From Candidatus Lachnoclostridium avicola (GTDB lineage: Bacteria > Bacillota > Clostridia > Lachnospirales > Lachnospiraceae), in assembly GCA_019114465.1 (NCBI GenBank), contig DXFM01000044.1:1-61519 (forward strand): a DNA stretch of 61,519 nucleotides. Reading direction: 5' to 3'. Shown here in pieces: positions 1-7,333 of this stretch. How positions within the stretch are numbered: the first letter of the stretch is position 1; each line of letters begins with the position of its first letter. Under the pieces are notes generated by a model. That model was not told where the DNA came from, did no database searches, and saw only the letters and a list, made by a program, of their open reading frames with translations. The translations under genes and the position numbers were made by a program.

Positions 1-132
1 TACTGGCAGAAGGTGGCGGTAACGATCACCGGCTGCTACCGGCATCTGGTCACAGCCAGAGACCGGGTTGGAAGGAGCTATTCCAAAACTTACGTGGAAA
101 TGGCGATAGAGGACAGAAGAAAACAAAAATAA
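1..132 (+). CDS. C-terminal fragment of a phage protein of unknown function
   Basis: Frame 1 is open from the window edge to a TAA at 130-132, giving the last 43 residues of a protein whose start lies outside. The tail is basic and ends in Arg/Lys/Gln. It sits 31 bases before the helicase-methylase gene in the same direction, so it is probably part of the same early or DNA-metabolism operon. I do not recognise a family from this fragment, and no catalytic motif is visible. Confidence 0.55.
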   Translation, partial: YWQKVAVTITGCYRHLVTARDRVGRSYSKTYVEMAIEDRRKQK

Positions 133-163
133 GACAGGGAAAGGAGGCGGAGTTTCCGGGAAG

Positions 164-2701
164 ATGCGCATCGGCTCCTTTTCACACATGACATACAAAG
201 AATTTTTAACCAGCAAAATAGAGATCGCGAAAGACAGCGGATTTGAAATTTCAGACAGCGAGATCAATCCGGCATTAAAGCCTCATCAGCGGGACGCCGT
301 GAGATGGGCCTTAAAAGGCGGCCGGAGAGCGCTATTTGAGAGTTTTGGACTGGGAAAGACGGTTCAGGAGCTGGAATTCTGCCATCAGGTAGTCCGGCGG
401 CTGGGCGGTAAGGCGTTGATTGTCTGCCCCCTGGGGGTCCGCCAGGAGTTTATCCGGGACGCGGCGGAGATCCTGGGATATGAGGCGCCGGTTTATGTCC
501 GGACGATGGAAGAGGGAAGAGACACGGAGGGAAAGATCCTCCTGACCAACTATGAGCGCGTGAGGGATGGAGACATCCGTCCGGAATTTTTTATGGCCAC
601 GGCGCTGGATGAGGCAAGCGTGCTGCGCAGCTTCGGCAGCAAGACCTACCAGACATTCCTGGAGAAATTCCGGGGAGTACCCTATAAGCTGGTAGCTACG
701 GCCACCCCGTCGCCCAACCGGTATAAGGAGCTTATTCACTATGCCGGATACCTGGAGGTAATGGATACCGGCCAGGCCCTGACCCGGTTTTTCCAGAGGG
801 ACAGCACAAAGGCCAATAACCTGACCCTCTATCCCAACATGGAGGATGAATTCTGGCTGTGGGTCAGCAGCTGGGCCCTGTTTATCACAAAGCCATCGGA
901 TCTGAATCCGGAATATTCCGATGAGGGATATGAGCTTCCACCGTTAGAGGTGCGCTGGCATGAGCTGCCGATCCATTATGGGGATGCGGTTGAGAAGGAC
1001 GGCCAGATGGCGCTGTTTGAAGAGGCGGCAGCCAGGCTAAAGGAAGCAGCCAGGGTGAAGCGGGAGAGCATTGACGCCCGGGTGCAGAAAATGCGGGAAA
1101 TCGTAGAGGAGAGCCCGGAGGATCATTTCATCCTGTGGCATGACCTGGAAGCAGAGCGGGCGGCCATAAAGAAAGCCCTTCCGGAGGCCGTGGACATTTA
1201 TGGGGCGATGGATCTGGAGGAGCGGGAGCGCCGGGTGATCGCCTTTTCGGAGGGCCGGGTGAAACTGTTTGCCACAAAGAAAGAGTTATCCGGATCCGGA
1301 TGCAACTTCCAGAGGCACTGCCACCGGGAGATCTTCGTGGGGATTGATTATGAGTTTAACGATTTTATCCAGGCGATCCACCGGTGCTACCGGTTTTTGC
1401 AGACAGAGCCGGTAATCATTGACATCATCTACATGGAGAATGAGAAGGAGCTCCGGGAGGCGCTGCTGGAAAAGTGGAAAAACCACGACCGAATGGTGGA
1501 AAAGATGGTGGAGATCGTCAGGAAATATGGATTATCCGCCGCCGGCCTGGAGAAACGGCTGGAGCGGAAGATGGGAGTGAAAACGGTGAGGATCAAAGGG
1601 CAGCATTATACCGCGGTCAATGATGACTGTGTGGAAGAAGTCAGAAGGATGGAGAGCGACAGCGTGGGACTGATCCACACGTCCATCCCGTTTGGAAACC
1701 ACTATGAGTACAGCGCAAACTATAACGATTTCGGGCATAACGAGAATACCGAGCGGTTTTTTGAGCAGATGGATTTCCTGACGCCGGAGCTGCTGCGGGT
1801 ACTGAAGCCCGGCCGGGTGGCCGCCATCCATGTCAAAGACCGGGTGCTGTTCGGAAATTCCACCGGGACCGGGATGCCAACCATTGAACCGTTCCATGCC
1901 CTGTGCATCGAACATTACATGAAGCACGGGTTCCAGTATTTCGGGATGATCACGGTTGTGACGGATGTGGTGCGGGAAAATAATCAGACCTACCGGCTGG
2001 GGTGGAGCGAGCAGTGCAAGGACGGCAGCAAGATGGGAGTCGGCTGCCCGGAATATATTCTGCTGTTTCGGAAGCTGCCCACGGACCGATCCACGGCCTA
2101 TGCGGATGAGCCGGTAAAGAAGACCAAAGAGGAGTACACCAGGGCGCAGTGGCAGATCGACGCGCACGGGTACTGGCGCAGCTCCGGGGACCGGCTGGTG
2201 AGCAAAGACGAACTGGAGAGGATCTCTGTGGACAACCTGCAGGCCGTCTACCGGAAATACAGCCGGGAGCATGTGTACAGCTATGAGGAGCATGTGGAAC
2301 TGGCCAGAAAGCTGGACCGGGACGGAAAGCTGCCGGCCACCTTTATGGTAGTGGCACCGGGCTCCTGGGATACCCTGGAGGTGTGGGACGACATCAACCG
2401 GATGCGGACGTTAAACACGACCCAGAGCCGCCGGCGGGCACAGATGCACGTCTGTCCTCTGCAGTTGGACATTGTGGAGCGGATCATCAACCGGTATAGC
2501 AACAAAGGGGATTTGGTCCTGGATCCGTTTGGCGGGCTGATGACCGTGCCGATGACGGCCGTAAAGATGGGCCGGGAAGGGTACGGGATCGAGTTGAGCC
2601 CGGATTATTTCCGCGACGGGGTCGGGTATCTCCAGGCGGCAGATGAAGAGCGGGAGATGCCGACGCTGTTTGACTTTATCAATGGGACGGTGGAGAGTTG
2701 A
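164..2701 (+). CDS. SNF2-like helicase fused to a DNA methyltransferase
   Basis: 845 residues in two parts. Residues about 40-430 are a superfamily 2 helicase: a GLGKT P-loop near 62, a DEAS variant of the DEAD/H box, TATPSPN (motif III) and QAIHRCYR (motif VI) near 403. Residues about 470-845 are an N6-adenine/N4-cytosine DNA methylase with permuted motif order: TSIPFG (a variant of the SPPF/DPPY catalytic motif) near 506, then the AdoMet motif DPFGG near 786. Such fusions are known from Firmicute phages and may modify phage DNA. The ribosome site AAGGAGG (141-147) is 16 bases from this ATG; a second in-frame ATG at 188 is an alternative start. Ile replacing the first Pro of the motif is unusual but may be family-wide. 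Confidence 0.85.
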   Translation: MRIGSFSHMTYKEFLTSKIEIAKDSGFEISDSEINPALKPHQRDAVRWALKGGRRALFESFGLGKTVQELEFCHQVVRRLGGKALIVCPLGVRQEFIRDAAEILGYEAPVYVRTMEEGRDTEGKILLTNYERVRDGDIRPEFFMATALDEASVLRSFGSKTYQTFLEKFRGVPYKLVATATPSPNRYKELIHYAGYLEVMDTGQALTRFFQRDSTKANNLTLYPNMEDEFWLWVSSWALFITKPSDLNPEYSDEGYELPPLEVRWHELPIHYGDAVEKDGQMALFEEAAARLKEAARVKRESIDARVQKMREIVEESPEDHFILWHDLEAERAAIKKALPEAVDIYGAMDLEERERRVIAFSEGRVKLFATKKELSGSGCNFQRHCHREIFVGIDYEFNDFIQAIHRCYRFLQTEPVIIDIIYMENEKELREALLEKWKNHDRMVEKMVEIVRKYGLSAAGLEKRLERKMGVKTVRIKGQHYTAVNDDCVEEVRRMESDSVGLIHTSIPFGNHYEYSANYNDFGHNENTERFFEQMDFLTPELLRVLKPGRVAAIHVKDRVLFGNSTGTGMPTIEPFHALCIEHYMKHGFQYFGMITVVTDVVRENNQTYRLGWSEQCKDGSKMGVGCPEYILLFRKLPTDRSTAYADEPVKKTKEEYTRAQWQIDAHGYWRSSGDRLVSKDELERISVDNLQAVYRKYSREHVYSYEEHVELARKLDRDGKLPATFMVVAPGSWDTLEVWDDINRMRTLNTTQSRRRAQMHVCPLQLDIVERIINRYSNKGDLVLDPFGGLMTVPMTAVKMGREGYGIELSPDYFRDGVGYLQAADEEREMPTLFDFINGTVES

Positions 2702-2750
2702 TGAATTGATGGATTCAGTTGATTTATTGATGTATGCAAAGGAGGGTGTC

Positions 2751-3830
2751 ATGGAAAACGAAGAGTGGAAGGCGGAGAAGAAGCGCAAGAAAGCGCAAAT
2801 GGCAGCCATGCAGGCGCTCCCGTATAAAGTCAAGGTCAAGCGAGCGGAGCTGCGGGCCATTGAGTTCATAGAGAAGCTGGATGATATGGGCCTGGAGGCA
2901 CACGTGAGTGTTGGGGGATTGGACAGTATTGTGCTGCTGATGTTCTTGAGAAAAATAGGCATTGATGTGCCGGCCATATCGGTGTCCAGTCTGGAGGACA
3001 AGAGCATTCAAAAGGTACATAAGGCGCTGGGAGTGATTTCCCTGGCACCCGGAAAACCGAAGGTGCAGATTTTGCAGGAGTATGGATTTCCGGTGATCTC
3101 CAAAAAGATTGCCGGACGGATTGACACCCTGCAGCACCCGACGGAGAAGAATAAGACGGTTCGCCATGCGATTATCACCGGCGAATGCGGCGCACAGGGC
3201 CATTTCGCAAAGAACAGTCGCATGAAACTGCCCCAGAAGTGGCTGGAATTATTTGCAGGATATGAGAACGAGAATGAGGGAGTGAACTATCAAATTGCCC
3301 CGTTTCTGGTGTCCAATAAGTGCTGTCTGTACATGAAAGAGATGCCTTGTGACCGCTGGGCAAAAGAGCACAAGAGCCGCCCCTTCCTGGGGCTGATGGC
3401 GTCAGAAGGAGGGCAGCGCGAGAAAGCGTTGATAGAACACGGTTGCAACTACTTTGGCAAGGGAGTGATTCGGAGCGCACCGTTTACCCCGTTCCTGAGG
3501 CAGGACCTGCTGCAGCTTGCACTGGATCTGGATGCGCCGGTTCCGGAAATCTATGGGAAGATCGTTCGCAAGCCAGATGGGACGCTCTATACCACCGGTG
3601 CTCAGCGCACTGGGTGCAGTATGTGTGGGTTCGGAATCCATTTGGAGTCGCGGCCGCATCGCTTTGACCGGCTCCGGGAGCGGAATCCCAAAGAATGGGA
3701 GTTCTGGATGTATCGGTGCTGCACGGATCCAGTGACCGGTGAGAAATATGGCTGGGGTCGGGTGCTGGATTATATAGGAGTGCCGTGGGAGGATTATCCT
3801 GCGGTGCAGATGAGTTTGTTTGATGAGTAG
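2751..3830 (+). CDS. PAPS reductase-family (PP-loop) phage protein
   Basis: 359 residues. An SVGGLDS motif near residues 52-58 is the PP-loop pyrophosphatase signature (SGGxDS type) of PAPS reductases, DndC and related adenylating enzymes. A cysteine cluster (TGCSMCGFG near 287, then a CC pair near 321) could bind zinc or an iron-sulfur cluster. The frame is open further upstream, but the ATG at 2751 directly follows a strong AGGAGGG site (2741-2746), so I place the start there. It follows the helicase-methylase gene by 49 bases. Phage members of this family have no settled role. Activation of sulfate or of a nucleobase for DNA modification, or depletion of PAPS, are possibilities; assimilatory sulfate reduction is unlikely in a phage. 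Confidence 0.8.
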   Translation: MENEEWKAEKKRKKAQMAAMQALPYKVKVKRAELRAIEFIEKLDDMGLEAHVSVGGLDSIVLLMFLRKIGIDVPAISVSSLEDKSIQKVHKALGVISLAPGKPKVQILQEYGFPVISKKIAGRIDTLQHPTEKNKTVRHAIITGECGAQGHFAKNSRMKLPQKWLELFAGYENENEGVNYQIAPFLVSNKCCLYMKEMPCDRWAKEHKSRPFLGLMASEGGQREKALIEHGCNYFGKGVIRSAPFTPFLRQDLLQLALDLDAPVPEIYGKIVRKPDGTLYTTGAQRTGCSMCGFGIHLESRPHRFDRLRERNPKEWEFWMYRCCTDPVTGEKYGWGRVLDYIGVPWEDYPAVQMSLFDE

Positions 3831-3848
3831 GGGAGGGAGCGAGGAAGA

Positions 3849-4085
3849 ATGACATTAGAAGAAGCGATTGAGCACTGTGAGGAATGTGCAAAGAAATGTG
3901 ATGAATGTGGGATGGAACATGCTCAACTTGGTGAATGGTTGAATGAGCTTCAACGATACCTGGCAATCGGAACCGTGGAAAAGTGCCGGGAAGCGGTGAG
4001 CAGGTTGAGGAAAAAAGAGAACGGGGCTAAATGCGAAGAATGCCTATTTTCAAAGATAGAAAAACATGCAGAAATGGGGCAGTAA
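3849..4085 (+). CDS. Small cysteine-rich phage protein
   Basis: 78 residues, with a CxxC...CxxC arrangement at the N terminus (CEECAKKCDECG) and a second CEEC near the C terminus, so it may bind zinc. The central segment with GTVEKCREAV resembles short conserved proteins seen in many Clostridia prophages, whose function is not known. It lies 18 bases after the PP-loop gene with a GGAGGGA-type ribosome site and belongs to the same operon. No enzymatic motif is visible. Confidence 0.7.
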   Translation: MTLEEAIEHCEECAKKCDECGMEHAQLGEWLNELQRYLAIGTVEKCREAVSRLRKKENGAKCEECLFSKIEKHAEMGQ

Positions 4086-4187
4086 GTGGAATATGCGGGA
4101 TTAAGCCGCAAAATGGAAGAAGGTACGGAAAAAGTTCTGCTTGCAGGTATTTTGAGAAAGACTATGAGAATTTGGAGGGGATGGAAG

Positions 4188-4412
4188 ATGTCACGAGTGA
4201 AATGTAAACTTGCAGGAAGTAAGGTAAAGCGGAGAGGGCAAGCAACTGTCGAGTGGTATAAAGACGGAGTGCCGCAATATTACTGCTATGGGTATATTGA
4301 TAGTATGACAGATGAACCCCTTCTTGAGTGTAGAGAATGCAGAGATTATGTTGGAAAAGCTCAAGAGGATTTGGAAGCATGGAACAGAAGGGCAGGTGAA
4401 CAGAATGAGTGA
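4188..4412 (+). CDS. Conserved small phage protein
   Basis: 74 residues. The frame is open back to a GTG at 4086, but TTGGAGGGG at about 4172-4180 sits 7 bases before the ATG at 4188, which I take as the start. The protein is basic at the N terminus, then has VPQYYCYGYID and a C-terminal acidic segment with two cysteines (CRECRDY). The motif recurs in small Lachnospiraceae prophage proteins of unknown function. The gene overlaps the next one by 8 bases, which indicates translational coupling. Confidence 0.65.
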   Translation: MSRVKCKLAGSKVKRRGQATVEWYKDGVPQYYCYGYIDSMTDEPLLECRECRDYVGKAQEDLEAWNRRAGEQNE

Positions 4413-4716
4413 TGATTTAATCAGCAGAGAAGCAGCAGTTGAATTAGTGATTGCCGAGTACGATAGATTTCAAGCTAATGGCGGAAGCCACAGCGGGAGA
4501 TATGAACTTGATAAGGTTATAAAGATGCTCCAGAATATGACGACAGCCTTTGACAAGGAAAAGGTGATTGAAGAATTGAATAACTCATTCGAAAGGTCTG
4601 TCGCAGAGATATTAGATTATATTGGAAGTGGTTACACTATAGCTGATTTTTCTTTGGAGAAATTTAAAAGAAAAATTTGTTGTATTGTCGAGAAAGGCGG
4701 GATTGAGGAGGAGTGA
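4405..4716 (+). CDS. Small phage protein of the DLISREA type
   Basis: 103 residues. The start ATG at 4405 follows an AGGTG site and overlaps the previous stop. The protein opens with the DLISREAA segment that recurs at the start of many short Clostridia prophage proteins, and the rest is helical and charged. The function is unknown. It ends three bases before the next gene. Base composition is AT-richer than in the flanking structural genes, typical of the accessory part of a prophage. Confidence 0.65.
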   Translation: MSDDLISREAAVELVIAEYDRFQANGGSHSGRYELDKVIKMLQNMTTAFDKEKVIEELNNSFERSVAEILDYIGSGYTIADFSLEKFKRKICCIVEKGGIEEE

Positions 4717-4719
4717 CAG

Positions 4720-5268
4720 ATGAAAGTAAGGGTATCTATGCCAGGTATGGCCACAATGGCGGAAATAGAAGACAGCAAAGCAGGGAAAGTATATAAAGAA
4801 TTGGCGTCACAGTTGTTAGGGTTTGGCGTTACATTCCGAAAAACGGAAGAACAGCTTTCAGAACCAGGACGGGAGGTTCCAATGGAAGTACCTTCCGGAG
4901 AGGCCACCGAACCGGAGCCTGAGCTACTGGATCCGGAAACACTGGATCTGGAAACGGGATATCCGGAAATAAAGGAGGAGCCAAGAGGATATAGTGGATT
5001 TCTTTACGTCAAGTGTTCTCACTGCGGAAAGATCAAGGCGTTCTGCACTAAAATAAGCATTAAATATTATTTGTGTCGTGAATGTGGCAGAAAGACTGAT
5101 TTGGAAGACCTTGTCCTGTTATACATAAACTGTGAGTGTGGTCGCAAGGCAAAATACATGACAAATATGACAGATGAGGAATTTGATGTAAACTGTCCTG
5201 ACTGTGGAGCACCAGTTGCAGTTACGTGGAATAAAAAGAAAAAGCTGTACGAGCCAATCAGAAATTAG
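4720..5268 (+). CDS. Zinc-ribbon phage protein
   Basis: 182 residues. The N-terminal 40 residues are globular, followed by an acidic Glu/Pro-rich linker (about 50-85). The C-terminal half then has three cysteine pairs: CSHCGK, CRECGRK and a final CECGR/CPDCGA pair. This arrangement fits two consecutive zinc ribbons. Zinc-ribbon proteins of this kind often bind nucleic acid or proteins, but no specific role can be assigned here. A GGAGGAG ribosome site precedes the ATG, and the gene continues the accessory operon. Confidence 0.7.
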   Translation: MKVRVSMPGMATMAEIEDSKAGKVYKELASQLLGFGVTFRKTEEQLSEPGREVPMEVPSGEATEPEPELLDPETLDLETGYPEIKEEPRGYSGFLYVKCSHCGKIKAFCTKISIKYYLCRECGRKTDLEDLVLLYINCECGRKAKYMTNMTDEEFDVNCPDCGAPVAVTWNKKKKLYEPIRN

Positions 5269-5281
5269 AGGAGGGCAGGTA

Positions 5282-5467
5282 ATGCACAGAAACAAAGAGG
5301 GCTATCCGGATCCCACCGCCGGTGACGCGATCCGGGAGGCGGACCGGCCGCCGGAGAATCTGTCCCGGGCCATCCGGCTGATGAAATTCGCAGCGGACTG
5401 CCTGGGCTTTGAGGTGGTTGGCAGGATCGTACTGCGGGATGCGGAGACCGGGAGAGTGTGGAGGTGA
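5282..5467 (+). CDS. Short conserved phage protein
   Basis: 61 residues. The frame is open from 5204, but GGAGGGCAGGTA immediately before the ATG at 5282 fixes the start. The protein begins with a YPDPTAGDAIREADRPPE stretch typical of short conserved proteins near the late regulator in Clostridia prophages, followed by a helical part. The function is unknown. Its end overlaps or abuts the start of the next gene, which suggests coupling. Confidence 0.68.
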   Translation: MHRNKEGYPDPTAGDAIREADRPPENLSRAIRLMKFAADCLGFEVVGRIVLRDAETGRVWR

Positions 5468-5472
5468 TGCCA

Positions 5473-5901
5473 GTGGACAGAGAACTGACAGAAAATGAGA
5501 AGAAAAAGTTGTTCCTGAAGTCTTATCTTCGGGACAAGCAGGCTGTGAGAAGGATTGAGGAGCAGCTGGCGGAATTGCGGTTGAGCAAATTGTCTCCGGG
5601 GATGAGCATGGGGGATGGAATGCCTCACGGATCTGATATGAGAGATTTGTCTGACTATACAGCTAAGGTGGACGAGTTGGAGCGGGAGCTGATCCGAAAA
5701 CGGTTTGACAGGATACAGTCATTCCGAAAAGTTCAGGCGGCTATCGAAGAGATAGAAGATGAAACAGAAAAGGATCTGCTTACATATCGGTATCTGAAAG
5801 GAATGAAGTGGGAGGAGATCGCGGTCGAGATGGGATACAGCTGGAGGGCAGTACATAAAATACATAGCCGCGCCTTAGAACATTTGGAAATTTGTGCATA
5901 G
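5473..5901 (+). CDS. Phage late-transcription regulator, sigma-region-4-like (DUF1492/RinA type)
   Basis: About 142 residues. The N-terminal two thirds are a helical, heptad-like region. The C terminus (RYLKGMKWEEIAVEMGYSW...HKIHSRALE) is a sigma-70 region 4-like helix-turn-helix of the kind found in RinA/ArpU-type activators that switch on packaging and late genes. The start is uncertain: GTG at 5473 has GGAGGTG six bases upstream, whereas ATG at 5467 and GTG at 5458 are too close to it. Its place at the end of the early operon and just before the terminase genes fits a late-gene activator; that role is inference from family and position. Confidence 0.75.
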   Translation: MDRELTENEKKKLFLKSYLRDKQAVRRIEEQLAELRLSKLSPGMSMGDGMPHGSDMRDLSDYTAKVDELERELIRKRFDRIQSFRKVQAAIEEIEDETEKDLLTYRYLKGMKWEEIAVEMGYSWRAVHKIHSRALEHLEICA

Positions 5902-5981
5902 AAGTGCACACTGATTATGTGATATGGTTAAAGTGCAGTGAATGGATGCGAAACCCATTGATTTTACCCTCCTTTGACAGT

Positions 5982-6011
5982 CCCTCGTCAGGTGCCACAG
6001 CCTGGCGGGGG
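5982..6011 (+). terminator. Hairpin closing the early operon
   Basis: An 11-bp stem (two G-T pairs) around an 8-base loop lies 80 bases after the late-regulator gene and is followed by ATTCTTTAT. The U-run is poor, so it may be a weak terminator or a structured 3' end. Confidence 0.5.
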
Positions 6012-6016
6012 ATTCT

Positions 6017-6049
6017 TTATCCACAAGATGTTGACAAAATGGTGGATAA
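6017..6049. promoter_or_regulatory. DnaA-box-like dyad TTATCCAC-N17-GTGGATAA
   Basis: TTATCCACA at 6017-6025 matches the consensus DnaA box exactly. Its inverted partner GTGGATAA at 6042-6049 creates a perfect 8-bp dyad with a 17-base spacer that contains a TTGACA. It may be a regulatory operator or a DnaA-binding site in the prophage. No iteron cluster is present, so an origin is not established. Confidence 0.4.
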
Positions 6050-6075
6050 ACTACAAGATATTGTTGTAAAATCTC

Positions 6076-6104
6076 TTGACATATGGTAAACCCTATGATA
6101 TAAT
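6076..6104 (+). promoter_or_regulatory. Consensus sigma-A promoter for the short membrane peptide
   Basis: TTGACA at 6076-6081, a 17-base spacer and TATAAT at 6099-6104 match the vegetative consensus perfectly. The start codon of the 41-residue peptide is 26 bases downstream, with AAGGAGGTG in between. It is the only perfect-consensus promoter that I found in the prophage part of the window. Confidence 0.85.
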
Positions 6105-6129
6105 ACATCATGTAAGGAGGTGAGAAAAG

Positions 6130-6255
6130 ATGGCGAGAGGCAAAAGCCGAAGAAAAAGAAAAAGCCCAGTCAACTGGATTGAAGTTGCGGTTCAATTCCT
6201 GACAGGGCTCATTACAGGGATTATCCTATTGATAATCGACAAGCTGTGGAAGTAA
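6130..6255 (+). CDS. 41-residue membrane peptide, candidate type I toxin
   Basis: A short reading frame from ATG at 6130 to TAA at 6253-6255. The N terminus is very basic (GKSRRKRK), followed by one hydrophobic helix (about residues 19-37) and a short LysLeuTrpLys tail. An excellent ribosome site (AAGGAGGTG) and a perfect sigma-A promoter lie directly upstream, and an opposing promoter lies just downstream of the gene (6291-6319). Basic single-span peptides with opposing transcription are the hallmark of type I toxins such as Fst, TxpA and holin-like toxins. I cannot assign a named family. An alternative is a small prophage membrane regulator. Confidence 0.62.
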   Translation: MARGKSRRKRKSPVNWIEVAVQFLTGLITGIILLIIDKLWK

Positions 6256-6284
6256 CACAGCAGGGGAGGAGAAATCCTCCCCGT
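6150..6284 (-). ncRNA. Predicted antisense RNA overlapping the membrane peptide gene
   Basis: Inferred from a minus-strand promoter (6291-6319) predicted to start near 6284. The transcript would begin with the perfect GGGGAGGA/TCCTCCCC hairpin, run through the 3' half of the peptide gene, and could end at a small CCAGT/ACTGG hairpin (6166-6177) followed on that strand by two T-runs (complement of about 6150-6163). Size would be about 135 nt, normal for a type I antitoxin RNA. No expression evidence is available. Confidence 0.35.
6263..6282. terminator. Perfect 8-bp hairpin with GAAA/TTTC loop
   Basis: GGGGAGGA, a GAAA tetraloop and TCCTCCCC follow the peptide stop by 7 bases. No U-run follows on the plus strand, so termination would be inefficient. 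On the minus strand the hairpin would form the 5' end of the predicted antisense RNA and could be its recognition loop. Confidence 0.5.
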
Positions 6285-6290
6285 ACCTAA

Positions 6291-6319
6291 AGTATAGCAC
6301 AGATCGCCATCTTTAACAA
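6291..6319 (-). promoter_or_regulatory. Opposing promoter downstream of the membrane peptide gene
   Basis: On the minus strand TTGTTA (6314-6319), a 17-base spacer and TATACT (6291-6296) make a good sigma-A promoter reading back into the peptide gene. Three 9-bp tandem repeats lie directly upstream of its -35. Confidence 0.55.
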
Positions 6320-6324
6320 TGAGA

Positions 6325-6351
6325 ATTGCAATTATTGCAATTATTGCAATA
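6325..6351. repeat. Three tandem ATTGCAATT repeats
   Basis: ATTGCAATT occurs at 6325-6333 and 6334-6342, followed by ATTGCAATA at 6343-6351. Each unit is near-palindromic. They sit between the opposing promoter and the next gene (start 6404), where they could be operator sites for the small DNA-binding protein encoded there. That link is inference. Confidence 0.6.
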
Positions 6352-6403
6352 ACCGCTGGTTTTATCGGACGAAGCATTTACAGAAATATGAGGAGGAATC
6401 ACG

Positions 6404-6607
6404 ATGCCAAAAGGTAGCCCAAATCCTCAAACGATTGCCAGTGAAAAGTATCAGAAGAAAGCTGGATACATGACCAAAGGATTCAAAATTAAGCGAGAAG
6501 TAGCGGAACGATTTGAACGTGCCTGTGAAAAGGCTGGAGTGAGTCAGGCTGCGAAGATTACCGAACTGATGCTTGGATTTGCAGAAGAACAAGAAAGAGA
6601 CGCTTGA
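6404..6607 (+). CDS. Small ribbon-helix-helix-like phage protein
   Basis: 67 residues; GAGGAGGAATCACG precedes the ATG. It begins PKGSPNPQTIASEKYQKK, a recurrent start in short Clostridia prophage proteins. It continues with a strand-like FKIKREVAERF and two helices (ACEKAGVSQAAKITELM), the pattern of an Arc/MetJ-type ribbon-helix-helix repressor. It stands alone between the toxin-like locus and the packaging genes and has its own terminator overlapping the stop codon. It may control the neighbouring promoters; that is inference from position. Confidence 0.65.
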   Translation: MPKGSPNPQTIASEKYQKKAGYMTKGFKIKREVAERFERACEKAGVSQAAKITELMLGFAEEQERDA

Positions 6608-6623
6608 AAAAGCGTCTCTTTTT
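6594..6623 (+). terminator. Rho-independent terminator
   Basis: A 12-bp stem AAAGAGACGCTT/AAGCGTCTCTTT with a GAAA loop and a T-run, overlapping the end of the 67-residue gene. It separates it from the packaging genes. Confidence 0.85.
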
Positions 6624-6808
6624 CGTCATATCCATTGGTTGTCCGGTTATCCAACAAGGCGGCTGTCGGACGATTGAGATTAGTAGGTACTACCTGGCCC
6701 CCACCCCCTATGCGGGGCGAGGAAGGCCCGGCGTTTTTCTCTTTCCGGGACAAAAAAATAGGGTACTTCCTTCCTCTTTCGTGAGCATTTCAGGAGGTGA
6801 AAAAAACG
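6624..6808. other. Non-coding interval before terminase, possible packaging site
   Basis: 185 bases without a convincing gene. It contains a C-rich tract (GGCCCCCACCCCCTA, near 6697-6711), a GGTAcTACC palindrome, a CCCGG...CCGGG hairpin and, at its end, the terminase ribosome site. Cos sites of HK97/lambda-type phages usually lie just upstream of the small terminase gene, so this is the likely place for the packaging recognition site. No cohesive-end sequence can be proved. Confidence 0.3.
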
Positions 6809-7333
6809 ATGGTGGTGAATCAAAAAGAATTGGCTCAGTGCCTTGGCATCAGCAGCCGGAGAGTCCGCCAATTAAGGGAAGAAGGGCTTTTTCATCTCAG
6901 CAAAGTAGAAAAAGGCTACAATTTGGAAAAGAGTATTCAGGAATACATTGAGTATAAAGTAAATGCGGAAACGGGGAGGCGGGCATCTATCTCCAAAGAG
7001 GAAGTGCAGGCGGAGCATGAGGAAGTGAAGATGAAGATATCGTTGCTGAAGCTTCGGAAACTGAGAAGAGAGCTGCATGAAGCTGCGGATGTGGAAAATT
7101 TTCTGACAGAAATGCTTTTGCGATTTCGGAACCGGCTGCTGGCTGTACCGTCAAAACTGGCGATGGAGGTCGCCGGTGAGTCTGACATAAATCTTATTAT
7201 TCAGGCAATCCGAAAAGAAATGCTTGGAGTATTGGAAGAGCTGTCAGAATATGATCCGGACGAGATCGATGGACAGCAAAAGAATTTTGAGGAAGACGAA
7301 CTGGAAGAGGACGAGGAGGAGACCGATGAATGA
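6809..7333 (+). CDS. Terminase small subunit, Nu1-like
   Basis: 174 residues. An N-terminal winged helix-turn-helix (KELAQCLGISSRRVRQLREEGLF, as a MerR/Nu1 fold) would bind the packaging site. A helical, highly charged middle (about 65-150) follows, and then an acidic tail (EEDELEEDEEE) that probably contacts the large subunit. AGGAGG is 11 bases before the ATG at 6809; the frame is open from a GTG at 6797 but that overlaps the ribosome site. The stop overlaps the terminase large gene by 4 bases (ATGA), giving tight coupling. Confidence 0.85.
   Translation: MVVNQKELAQCLGISSRRVRQLREEGLFHLSKVEKGYNLEKSIQEYIEYKVNAETGRRASISKEEVQAEHEEVKMKISLLKLRKLRRELHEAADVENFLTEMLLRFRNRLLAVPSKLAMEVAGESDINLIIQAIRKEMLGVLEELSEYDPDEIDGQQKNFEEDELEEDEEETDE

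Noticed and set aside
6017..6025. Prophage replication origin at the DnaA box
   Set aside because: Only one inverted pair, no iterons, and no initiator gene adjacent; kept as a possible regulatory dyad only.
5892..6089. 65-residue frame over the regulatory interval
   Set aside because: No ribosome site, and the interval is better explained by hairpin, dyad and promoter.
6604..6951. 115-residue plus frame across the terminase upstream region
   Set aside because: Begins inside a terminator, overlaps the terS start in another frame and has no family pattern.
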